A stretch of DNA of 5,312 nt from Syntrophaceae bacterium UBA1411 (GTDB taxonomy: Bacteria > Desulfobacterota > Syntrophia > Syntrophales > Smithellaceae). The notes beneath the pieces were generated by a model. It was not told the DNA's origin. It saw nothing but the letters and a program-made list of their open reading frames with translations, and made no database searches. The translations under genes were made by a program, and so were the position numbers. Location of the stretch: assembly GCA_002304995.1 (NCBI GenBank), contig DBPV01000117.1, forward strand, positions 1 to 5,312, read 5' to 3'. Of this stretch, positions 1-5,121 are shown piece by piece. Each line of letters starts with the position of its first letter. Positions within the stretch are counted from its first letter, which is position 1.

Positions 1-22
1 AAACGAATTCAGCAACCGGATT

Positions 23-1480
23 TTATCCCTTTTTCTCCTGCGCTGCATTTTTCCCCGCAATTATGCCGAAAACAGTGCAGTACATTAAGGAATCGCCGGT
101 CCGGTATCCGTAGTCAATGTATCCGCCTGCGACCTCTCCTACAGCGTAAAGTCCCTGCAGAACGACCTCATCTCTGATGTTCAGCACCCGGGCGCCGGTA
201 TCGACTTTCAATCCGCCCAGCGTCAGGAGAAGAACCGGTGAAACCTGCATTGCATAAAGCGGCGGCGCGAGCTTTTCGCGGAAGATTTTCCGGCCGAAAG
301 GATCGCTTGCCTTTCCCGCTGTGGCTTGGTTGAATGTCTCAAGGGTCTTTTCAAGATTTCCGGCATCAATACCGAGCTTCTGTGCCAGCTCCGCGACGCT
401 GTCGCCTCTTTCGAGGATTTTCTTTTCGATGAAGGTGGTTACTTTCGGATGGCATTTTTCCACCATGACTTCGTAAACTTTTTCCTGCTTGAGCATTTCG
501 ATGCTGGTTTCGGTATATCCTTTTAATTCGTCGGTAAAGCGTTGCCCTTTTTCGTTGATCAAGATCGCGCCGCCCGACAGCGCGCCCGATGTCAGGTAGA
601 TCTTCGTCTTGACTTCCAGGGTCGGGGTGACCAGGGCTCTGTCCATGTTGATGGCGTCGGCGCCTTCTACCGCGGCCATGATGATTCCGTCGCCCACGTT
701 GGTCGGGGTGCTTGCTACAAGTGTCTTTGACCACTGGGGGCAGAACCGTTCGACGAGTTTCTTGTTGTTCATGAAGCCGCCGGTAGCGATAATAACCGCA
801 TTTGCGCCGATACGAACCTTCTTCCCCGTGATGTCGGCTTCGACACCTGCAACCCGTTGTTTGCCGTCTTTTATTTTCCGGTAGATGTTCAGGACGCGCG
901 CTCTGTTGATGACTTCAACCTTCTGCTTCTTGCAGAGTTCGGTCAGCGTTGTGACCAGTTGTTTACCGTAACCCTGGGCCTGAATTGCCCGAGGTTTCGG
1001 GCTGCCCATGGCCGGCTCGGCCAGGTCAAGAAACACGATGCCTTGTTTCTTCAGCCATTCTATGGCCTCGCTGCTCTTGTCGGCGACGACTCTGGTAATA
1101 GCCGGATCCCGTTTGTTCTCACTGATGTCCATGGAGTCCTTGTAGAAATCATCGGCAGAATCTTTGATTCCGAGTTTTCGCTGTATGGAGGAATCCGCCG
1201 CGTTGAACCATGCCGTCGATAGTGCGCTGTTTCCTCCCGTCACCGTGAAGGCGTCCAGGAGGATGACCTTTGCTTTTCTCTGGGAGGCTTCAACGGCAGC
1301 GCATAATCCTGCTAAGCCGCCGCCAACCACCACCACATCTGTATTCTTGTCCCACGTATTCGGAGCGGCGGCTGCCTCCGCATCTTTCATCCCGATCCCC
1401 AGCGAAATTGCGGTGCCTGCCATTGCAGCGGCGCCAAGCCCCCCGATAAAACCACGACGCGACAGTTTTTTTTCACTCAT
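23..1480 (-). CDS. Tat-exported FAD-dependent reductase, flavocytochrome c / fumarate reductase flavoprotein superfamily, haem-free
   Basis: This 485-residue protein is complete. The N-terminus carries a twin-arginine motif (SRRGFIG, residues 7-13), a small hydrophobic stretch (about 14-30) and an AEAAAA cleavage region (34-39), so it should be exported folded to the periplasm. The FAD Rossmann fold follows: VVVVGGGLAG (49-58), acidic D76 ending strand 2, and TGGNS (81-85). Later motifs are ATGGF (232-236), VGDG (262-265), GQRF (312-315), TLGG (420-423) and GLYAVGE (443-449). This order matches flavocytochrome c-type reductases of fumarate, urocanate or methacrylate. There is no CxxCH, so electrons must come from a separate cytochrome, as in the methacrylate reductase system of Geobacter. 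The usual catalytic Arg after GxRF-x-NEL aligns with Y322, and the His before TMGG is replaced by Leu (418/419), so fumarate is an unlikely substrate. ATG 1480 has GGGAGG five bases upstream. Family is confident; substrate is unknown. Confidence 0.93.
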   Translation of the reverse strand: MSEKKLSRRGFIGGLGAAAMAGTAISLGIGMKDAEAAAAPNTWDKNTDVVVVGGGLAGLCAAVEASQRKAKVILLDAFTVTGGNSALSTAWFNAADSSIQRKLGIKDSADDFYKDSMDISENKRDPAITRVVADKSSEAIEWLKKQGIVFLDLAEPAMGSPKPRAIQAQGYGKQLVTTLTELCKKQKVEVINRARVLNIYRKIKDGKQRVAGVEADITGKKVRIGANAVIIATGGFMNNKKLVERFCPQWSKTLVASTPTNVGDGIIMAAVEGADAINMDRALVTPTLEVKTKIYLTSGALSGGAILINEKGQRFTDELKGYTETSIEMLKQEKVYEVMVEKCHPKVTTFIEKKILERGDSVAELAQKLGIDAGNLEKTLETFNQATAGKASDPFGRKIFREKLAPPLYAMQVSPVLLLTLGGLKVDTGARVLNIRDEVVLQGLYAVGEVAGGYIDYGYRTGDSLMYCTVFGIIAGKNAAQEKKG

Positions 1481-1485
1481 TGTTT

Positions 1486-1491
1486 CCTCCC
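1486..1491 (-). promoter_or_regulatory. ribosome binding site of the Tat flavoprotein
   Basis: On the minus strand GGGAGG sits five bases before ATG 1480. It lies in a purine-rich leader (1486-1506), and a second, weaker GGGAG lies further upstream. It supports the start that includes the complete Tat signal. Confidence 0.75.
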
Positions 1492-1520
1492 TTTTCTCCC
1501 TTTCCGAAATTACCTCAGGT

Positions 1521-1547
1521 GAAAATCAGATTTTTTGCATGATTTTC
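1521..1547. repeat. 8-bp perfect inverted repeat (GAAAATCA / TGATTTTC) in the flavoprotein leader
   Basis: GAAAATCA at 1521-1528 is matched by TGATTTTC at 1540-1547 around an 11-base AT-rich spacer. Arm centres are about 19 bp apart, close to two helical turns, which would suit a dimeric regulator on one DNA face. It lies 41 bases before the start codon of the Tat flavoprotein, in a 140-bp gap with no clear sigma-70 promoter. It could be an operator or simply a chance AT-rich dyad. The regulator is not in the window. Confidence 0.4.
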
Positions 1548-1620
1548 CCTCTACATTTTTTAACGCTATACTTTGGGCAACACGATGCCGATTTTTAAAG
1601 GGGTGAGTGTGAATACGGAA

Positions 1621-1656
1621 AGGGGCGCCTTCAGGCTGTCGCCCAAAGGCGCCCCT
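1621..1656 (-). terminator. strong hairpin downstream of the acrylyl-CoA reductase gene, probable terminator
   Basis: AGGGGCGCCTT (1621-1631) is perfectly complementary to AAGGCGCCCCT (1646-1656). This gives an 11-bp, very GC-rich stem around 14 bases, in which GGC and GCC can pair again to close a four-base loop. It starts eight bases after the acrylyl-CoA reductase stop codon. The run after the stem on the minus strand is only TTTCC, so the U-tract is weak. It may need a factor, or it may act mainly to protect the mRNA 3' end. Either way it suggests that the reductase and the downstream Tat flavoprotein are separate transcription units. Confidence 0.65.
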
Positions 1657-1664
1657 CACGCAAA

Positions 1665-2663
1665 TCACTTCCAGAGGTTGACGACGGTTCTGCCCCGATG
1701 GCTTCCGGCTTTGATTTCATCCATCACGCCGGTTACGCCGTCCAGGGGGACTTCCGAAGACAGCGTCTCCAGCCAGGGGAACTTCCACTGGCTGGCGATC
1801 ATGTCCCAGGCCTTCTGGCGCCGCGGCATGGGGCAGTTCTGCGAGTCGATGCCGTAGAGCGTCACGCCGCGCAGAATGAACGGAAAGACGGTCAGCTTGA
1901 GCTCCGGCGAAATGACGTTGCCGCAGCAGGTGATGGCGCCGTAGCCCTTGATCGACCGGACAGCCGACGAAAGGACGTCGCCGCCCAGCGTATCGACGCA
2001 TTTGGTCCAGCGCTCTTTCAGCATCGGCCGTCCGCTTGTATCGACCAGTTCGGCGGGCTCGATGACCTGCCTGGCGCCGATTTTCTTCAGAAACGCGCTT
2101 TCATCCTGAAGACTGTTGAGCGCCGTCACGCTGTAGCCGGCGTGCGAAAGAATGGAAACCGCAATGCTGCCCACACCGCCGCTTGCGCCCGTGACCAGAA
2201 TCTCATCGGCCGGGTCCATTCCGAATTCCACCAGCCGCAGAATCGACAGCGCCGCCGTGAATCCCGCCGTCCCGAAAATCATGCTTTCGCGGAACGACAG
2301 GCTTGCCGGTTTTCTGACCACCCAGGATTGAGGAACCCGGATGTACTGGCCCAGCCCGCCGGATGTGTTCATGCCCAGGTCGTAGCTCGTGACGATGACT
2401 TCGTCGCCGGCTTTGAAGTTGGGCGAAGCGCTTTCTTCGACAATGCCCGCCGCGTCGATGCCGGGCGTGTGGGGATATTTTTTCGTTACGCCCCGGTTGC
2501 CGCTGGCGGAGAGCATATCCTTATAATTGAGCGATGAAAAAAGAACCTTGACCAGAACGTCTCCCGCCGGGAGCCCGTCGGTGGATAATTCTTCGATGGC
2601 TCTTTCAAACTGATTTTCGGCTGTTTCTCTGACCATCAGCCCTTTGTACGTTTTGCTTCCCAT
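1665..2663 (-). CDS. acuI: NADPH-dependent acrylyl-CoA reductase, AcuI/YhdH family (zinc-independent medium-chain dehydrogenase)
   Basis: The protein is 332 residues, the usual AcuI/YhdH length. The N-terminal GroES-like part contains SSLNYKD (43-49) and TPGIDAAG (66-73). The nucleotide-binding half contains FGTAGFTAA (130-138) and VTGASGGVGS (157-166). The C-terminal SQNCPMPRRQKAW segment (274-286) and the GRTVV close (324-328) also fit the family. No zinc-ligand set is evident. Known members reduce acrylyl-CoA to propionyl-CoA with NADPH in the cytoplasm, detoxifying a reactive intermediate of acrylate, DMSP or 3-hydroxypropionate metabolism. Some are annotated only as quinone oxidoreductases. 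I chose ATG 2663 because GAGGAGGT lies just upstream; a TTG 14 codons earlier (2705) is in frame but lacks family sequence. A strong hairpin follows the stop. Family is very likely; the exact enoyl-CoA substrate is inferred. Confidence 0.93.
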   Translation of the reverse strand: MGSKTYKGLMVRETAENQFERAIEELSTDGLPAGDVLVKVLFSSLNYKDMLSASGNRGVTKKYPHTPGIDAAGIVEESASPNFKAGDEVIVTSYDLGMNTSGGLGQYIRVPQSWVVRKPASLSFRESMIFGTAGFTAALSILRLVEFGMDPADEILVTGASGGVGSIAVSILSHAGYSVTALNSLQDESAFLKKIGARQVIEPAELVDTSGRPMLKERWTKCVDTLGGDVLSSAVRSIKGYGAITCCGNVISPELKLTVFPFILRGVTLYGIDSQNCPMPRRQKAWDMIASQWKFPWLETLSSEVPLDGVTGVMDEIKAGSHRGRTVVNLWK

Positions 2664-2816
2664 AGTGACCTCCTCAAAACGGATTGGAATACTGTTTAAT
2701 ATCAATGAACCCGGATATGTATCCTGTGCTTCGACGAAAAGAAGTGAAATACTCTGGTCCGGCTGTCTGAAATTTAACTGACGTGCGTCGCTCTCCTCCC
2801 CTCCACACGCTCTGTC
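2664..2816. other. intergenic leader upstream of acuI
   Basis: These 153 bases separate the cysteine-rich secreted protein gene from acuI. Apart from the acuI ribosome binding site, I see no convincing terminator for the upstream gene and no convincing -35/-10 pair. The only hairpin is a GACG/CGTC four-base stem near 2781-2790, too small to matter. The acuI transcript could therefore start weakly here or read through from the strong promoter at 3246-3274. Confidence 0.4.
2668..2675 (-). promoter_or_regulatory. strong ribosome binding site fixing the acuI start
   Basis: GAGGAGGT, near-perfect to the 16S anti-SD sequence, ends four bases before ATG 2663. It decides against the in-frame upstream TTG at 2705. 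Confidence 0.85.
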
Positions 2817-3218
2817 CTACTGCCTGCAATCGAGCTGATCTCTCCCGCCGATCATCCATTGCACATGCCAGGTGCTTTCGACATTTTCGGGCGGAACGAA
2901 AGTGCAGGACTTGTTGAATTTTTCGTTCCGGACCAATACATTGCGGATAAAGATCCTGGACCCGGCCGCGCATTGGAATTGGCTGCCGGCCGCACCGGGC
3001 ACGCTTCTAACCACATTGTTTCCTGTATCCCAGCAGTCATTGTCGCTTCCCCAGCCAAAAGCCGAGCATTGCATGCAGGTTACCGTGACCTTGACTGCGA
3101 AGGGGGTCCTGTTGTCGATATTCACGAGAGTCTGGGCACATCCGGCGGAAACCGCCCAGACGCACAGGAGAAAAAATTGAAGGCACATCAACAAACCGAA
3201 AGTCTTGATCCGCTTCAT
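2817..3218 (-). CDS. small secreted cysteine-rich protein of unknown family
   Basis: The protein is 133 residues. A signal peptide is clear: charged MKRIK, a hydrophobic core (about 7-23), then VSAGCAQ. Cleavage after A25 or A28 is plausible; the residue three before C27 is Ser, so it is a poor lipobox. If cut after A28, the mature chain of about 105 residues has six cysteines (48, 51, 62, 83, 105, 131), enough for three disulfides formed outside the cytoplasm. The mature part starts VNIDNRTPFAVKVTVTC, a pattern suggesting a beta-rich fold, and has many Asn, Trp and Phe. I do not recognise the family and give no function. ATG 3218 is preceded by AAGGAAG at nine bases and by a perfect promoter. 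An in-frame extension up to 3380 would run through that promoter and bury the signal peptide, so it is rejected. The neighbour upstream is a broken DUF1566 gene. Confidence 0.75.
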   Translation of the reverse strand: MKRIKTFGLLMCLQFFLLCVWAVSAGCAQTLVNIDNRTPFAVKVTVTCMQCSAFGWGSDNDCWDTGNNVVRSVPGAAGSQFQCAAGSRIFIRNVLVRNEKFNKSCTFVPPENVESTWHVQWMIGGRDQLDCRQ

Positions 3219-3227
3219 TGATAAGAA

Positions 3228-3234
3228 CTTCCTT
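3228..3234 (-). promoter_or_regulatory. ribosome binding site of the cysteine-rich secreted protein
   Basis: AAGGAAG lies nine bases before ATG 3218, inside a predicted 5' leader of only about 20 bases. With the signal peptide it fixes the start. Confidence 0.65.
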
Positions 3235-3245
3235 TTTGGAGGCTG

Positions 3246-3274
3246 ATTATAGGTGGCGAGAAATGTGGTGTCAA
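3246..3274 (-). promoter_or_regulatory. exact consensus sigma-70 promoter (TTGACA, 17 bp, TATAAT)
   Basis: On the minus strand TTGACA (3274-3269) is followed by exactly 17 bases (3268-3252) and TATAAT (3251-3246). All 12 hexamer positions and the spacer match the housekeeping consensus. Transcription would start near 3239, leaving a leader of about 20 bases to ATG 3218. No operator-like repeat overlaps it, so strong constitutive expression of the small secreted protein is the simplest reading. Confidence 0.85.
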
Positions 3275-3456
3275 GGTGATTATGGCCGCCGTGTTGCCTC
3301 ATTAACAGATTGCCGAAGATAAGAATGAGTGCGGCGGGGAAGATATACGACTGCCCACGTTCAGTAACTTCGTCATACATTTACAAGTCACGCGTTCCGG
3401 TGCGGGCCGTGTCTGGCTGATTGACAACCCACTATCCGCCATTCACCGTAAACTAT

Positions 3457-3559
3457 CTTATTCTTGTGGTCCGGGGGCTCAGTCATGTTTCTTGCGGAAG
3501 GCCTCACCTGGTTTTCTCGTCGAATGTGCGCCGGACAAGATAAGCATTGAAACACCAGG
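3457..3559. repeat. two interleaved imperfect inverted repeats in the intergenic region
   Basis: Arm A, CTTATTCTTGTGGTCCGG (3457-3474), pairs with A', CCGGACAAGATAAG (3531-3544), with one-base and three-base bulges. Arm B, CCTGGTTTTC (3507-3516), pairs with B', GAAACACCAGG (3549-3559), with one bulge. The order is A-B-A'-B', the topology of a pseudoknot if transcribed. The bulges and long loops make chance or decayed repeats possible. Confidence 0.3.
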
Positions 3560-3583
3560 AATAAAGATTTGCCCCGATGCCGG

Positions 3584-3844
3584 CTAGCGGTTGCGTATCG
3601 GCCAGCGTACCGGCCAGCGTACCGGCCAAACGTAGCCGATGGACGTTTGGCCCGTGGGAAGGCAAGGCGAGCCTCCGACATGACAGAAATAAGGTGAACT
3701 GCCCGTCATTGTCTGCGTCCAGTAATAGCTGTTCCGGACATTCGTGAATAAATCTTTGGATGTAAATACCGCCTGCAGTTCATCCTTAGTGGGCAACCGC
3801 CAGCTGCCCGCTCGGGAGCCGTCTGTCAAGCCGCATTTTCCATT
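3584..3844 (-). pseudogene. 5'-truncated DUF1566 (Lcl C-terminal domain) remnant
   Basis: The open frame begins right after the stop codon of the upstream CoA-transferase, in the same frame, and reads NGKCGLTDGSRAGSWRLPT, then DEL, FTNV, YYWTQT and YVWPVR. These are the ordered landmarks of the C-terminal half of DUF1566 domains, whose complete members are usually longer, exported surface proteins. The N-terminal half of the domain and any signal peptide are absent. There is no in-frame ATG at the proper place, only a TTG at 3829 without a ribosome binding site, so this is most likely a decayed gene end. The C-terminus is odd: the closing WPVR is followed by WPVR and WPIR, made by a 12-bp tandem repeat, then NR and a stop. 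It might still be made by readthrough of the TAG, but nothing shows that. Confidence 0.75.
3594..3629. repeat. 12-bp tandem repeat, three copies, encoding WPVR-WPVR-WPIR
   Basis: The plus strand reads CGTATCGGCCAG, CGTACCGGCCAG and CGTACCGGCCAA in a row, with one mismatch between neighbouring copies. Read on the minus strand it repeats the four-residue WPVR motif that normally occurs once at the end of a DUF1566 domain. The unit is a multiple of three, so the frame is kept. Slippage during replication is the simple explanation. Confidence 0.9.
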
Positions 3845-5038
3845 CTATATGATTTTCTGCTCTTTGAAATTTTTTAAATCATCTCCGCTGTATCCCAGAA
3901 CATCACCGTAAACGGCGTCGTTGTCTTCGCCGAGCAGCGACGCCCGCCTGGCGACGCGCCCGGGCGTCCGGGACAGCTTAATCTCCACGCCCGGCACGGG
4001 AACCGTCCCGCTTTCCGGATAGTCCAGTTCAACAAGCATTTCCCGGGCCGCGACCTGAGGAACGTTGAGCGAGGCGGGAACATCATTGACGGGTCCGCAG
4101 GGCAACCCCGCCCTGTCCAGGACGGCCATCACTTCGGCAACCGTTTGATCTTTGGCCCATGCCCCGATGATTCCATCCACGTCCTGATAGTTGCGGTATC
4201 GGGCAAGATTGTCTTTGAAACGGGGATCGGTAATCATGTCTTCCCGCCCGAGGATATGGCACATGCGCCGCCACATGTTATTGCCGACGATGTTCATCAC
4301 GACATAACCGTCTTTTACCCGGACGCTGCAGCAATAGGCGTAAAAGCCCCCGTTGCCGACGGCTTTCCGAATTTCTCCGTTAACGAGATACTCGGAAGCG
4401 CAGCCGGATGCCGCGGCCATCGCAAAAGCGACGTCGAAAAGCGCGACGTCCACCAGTTGTCCCACGCCGCTGGATGCACGTTCATGCAGGGCCAGCATGG
4501 CGCCGAGCGCCGCGCGGGCTCCCGTATTGAAGTCGATGAAATTGAGCCCCGGTCGAAGGGGAGGGTCACCGGGATACCCGGTAAAGCTCATGATGCCCGA
4601 CATGGCCTGCGCAATGACGTCGAAACACGGGCGTTCGGCATAGGGGCCTGTCTGTCCGAAGCCGGATACGGCAACAACGATCAGGGCAGGATTCACCTTG
4701 CTCAACCGCTCATAATCGAAAACATCGGCTTCTTCCGTCCCTTTCGGGCTGTTGTGGACCAGGATGTCTGTTTTCCGGACCAGTACATCCAGAATCTGCC
4801 GGCCCCGGTCGGTCCTCAGATTCAAGGTAATGTTCTTTTTGTTGCGCTGATAAGACAGGCCGCACGTCATCGACTGGCCGTCCGGCGCGAAAGGCCCCAG
4901 TTCACGGTCAACTTTTCCTCCCGGAGGTTCTATCCGAATGACGTCGGCGCCATGATCCGCCAGCATCATACAGCAGTAGGGGGCGGCGATGTAGCCGCCC
5001 ATGTCCAATACCTTGATGCCGTCAAGCGCTCGCTTCAT
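3845..5038 (-). CDS. class III (CaiB/BaiF, formyl-CoA transferase-like) CoA-transferase
   Basis: The protein is 397 residues, normal for the family, and complete. It opens with the typical LDGIKVLDMGGYIAAPYC segment (5-22) and then HGADVIRIEPP (29-39), RNKKNITLNL (65-74), SGFGQTGPYAERP (125-137), FIDFNTGAR (167-175), GVGQLVDVALFD (191-202) and AGLPCGPVNDV (310-320). D169 aligns with the catalytic Asp of formyl-CoA transferase, which forms the acyl-aspartyl anhydride. Such enzymes move CoA between carboxylic acids in the cytoplasm; family sequence alone does not tell formyl, carnitine, succinyl or aromatic acids apart. ATG 5038 has GGAAAGGA upstream with about seven bases spacing. The C-terminus (LKNFKEQKII) looks natural, and its TAG stop is followed without a gap by a DUF1566 remnant in the same frame. 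It is 83 bases from the upstream cysteine-rich gene and is the likely activating enzyme for the acids handled by AcuI, which is inference. Confidence 0.95.
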   Translation of the reverse strand: MKRALDGIKVLDMGGYIAAPYCCMMLADHGADVIRIEPPGGKVDRELGPFAPDGQSMTCGLSYQRNKKNITLNLRTDRGRQILDVLVRKTDILVHNSPKGTEEADVFDYERLSKVNPALIVVAVSGFGQTGPYAERPCFDVIAQAMSGIMSFTGYPGDPPLRPGLNFIDFNTGARAALGAMLALHERASSGVGQLVDVALFDVAFAMAAASGCASEYLVNGEIRKAVGNGGFYAYCCSVRVKDGYVVMNIVGNNMWRRMCHILGREDMITDPRFKDNLARYRNYQDVDGIIGAWAKDQTVAEVMAVLDRAGLPCGPVNDVPASLNVPQVAAREMLVELDYPESGTVPVPGVEIKLSRTPGRVARRASLLGEDNDAVYGDVLGYSGDDLKNFKEQKII

Positions 5039-5045
5039 GATTCCA

Positions 5046-5053
5046 TCCTTTCC
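5046..5053 (-). promoter_or_regulatory. ribosome binding site of the CoA-transferase
   Basis: GGAAAGGA on the minus strand ends seven bases before ATG 5038. No convincing -35/-10 pair is visible in the 83-base gap to the upstream gene, so the CoA-transferase may be cotranscribed with it. Confidence 0.6.
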
Positions 5054-5121
5054 GGGTAGAGTGGATCACCCGCAGAATATTGAGTTTCTTGAACCGGAGC
5101 GTCTGTAAAGCGTGGCAATCG

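Larger units (their letters stand above)
3219..3583. other. gene-free stretch between the DUF1566 remnant and the cysteine-rich protein
   Basis: These 365 bases hold the promoter and ribosome binding site of the cysteine-rich protein at the low-coordinate end, and two imperfect inverted repeats between 3457 and 3559. Open frames here have no recognisable family sequence, signal peptide or convincing ribosome binding site. I see no transposase remnant, tRNA or rho-independent terminator with a U-tract. Confidence 0.6.

Noticed and set aside
1561..1575. TATAGC as a -10 element of the Tat flavoprotein gene
   Set aside because: No acceptable -35 hexamer is found 16-18 bases upstream.
1576..1592. 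Sigma-54 type promoter (CGGCAT...TTGC) upstream of the Tat flavoprotein
   Set aside because: The GG-to-GC spacing is one base too short and the -24 element deviates from TGGCAC.
1698..2537. Long plus-strand open frame opposite acuI
   Set aside because: It is rich in Arg, His, Ala and Asp without any family pattern, and it lies antisense to a clear enzyme gene, so it is a shadow of that gene's codon use.
2664..2705. Longer acuI with a TTG start 14 codons upstream
   Set aside because: The GAGGAGGT ribosome binding site points to ATG 2663, and the extra residues do not resemble the family.
3219..3380. N-terminal extension of the cysteine-rich protein by 54 codons
   Set aside because: It would run through the perfect promoter and the ribosome binding site and would place the signal peptide inside the protein.
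3394..3583. Integron attC site or insertion-sequence end next to the DUF1566 remnant
   Set aside because: No attC core boxes, no terminal inverted repeats with target duplication, and no transposase or integrase sequence are visible.
3388..3681. Minus-strand 97-codon frame overlapping the DUF1566 remnant, with GRYAGRYAGRYA repeats
   Set aside because: The repeats are only the 12-bp tandem unit read in another frame; the rest has no family pattern or ribosome binding site.
4145..5059. Long plus-strand open frame opposite the CoA-transferase
   Set aside because: No recognisable domain is present and it is fully antisense to a confident gene with all family motifs.
5051..5071. CGGGT/ACCCG inverted repeat upstream of the CoA-transferase as a terminator or operator
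   Set aside because: The stem is only five bases with a ten-base loop and no U-tract, which is easily chance.
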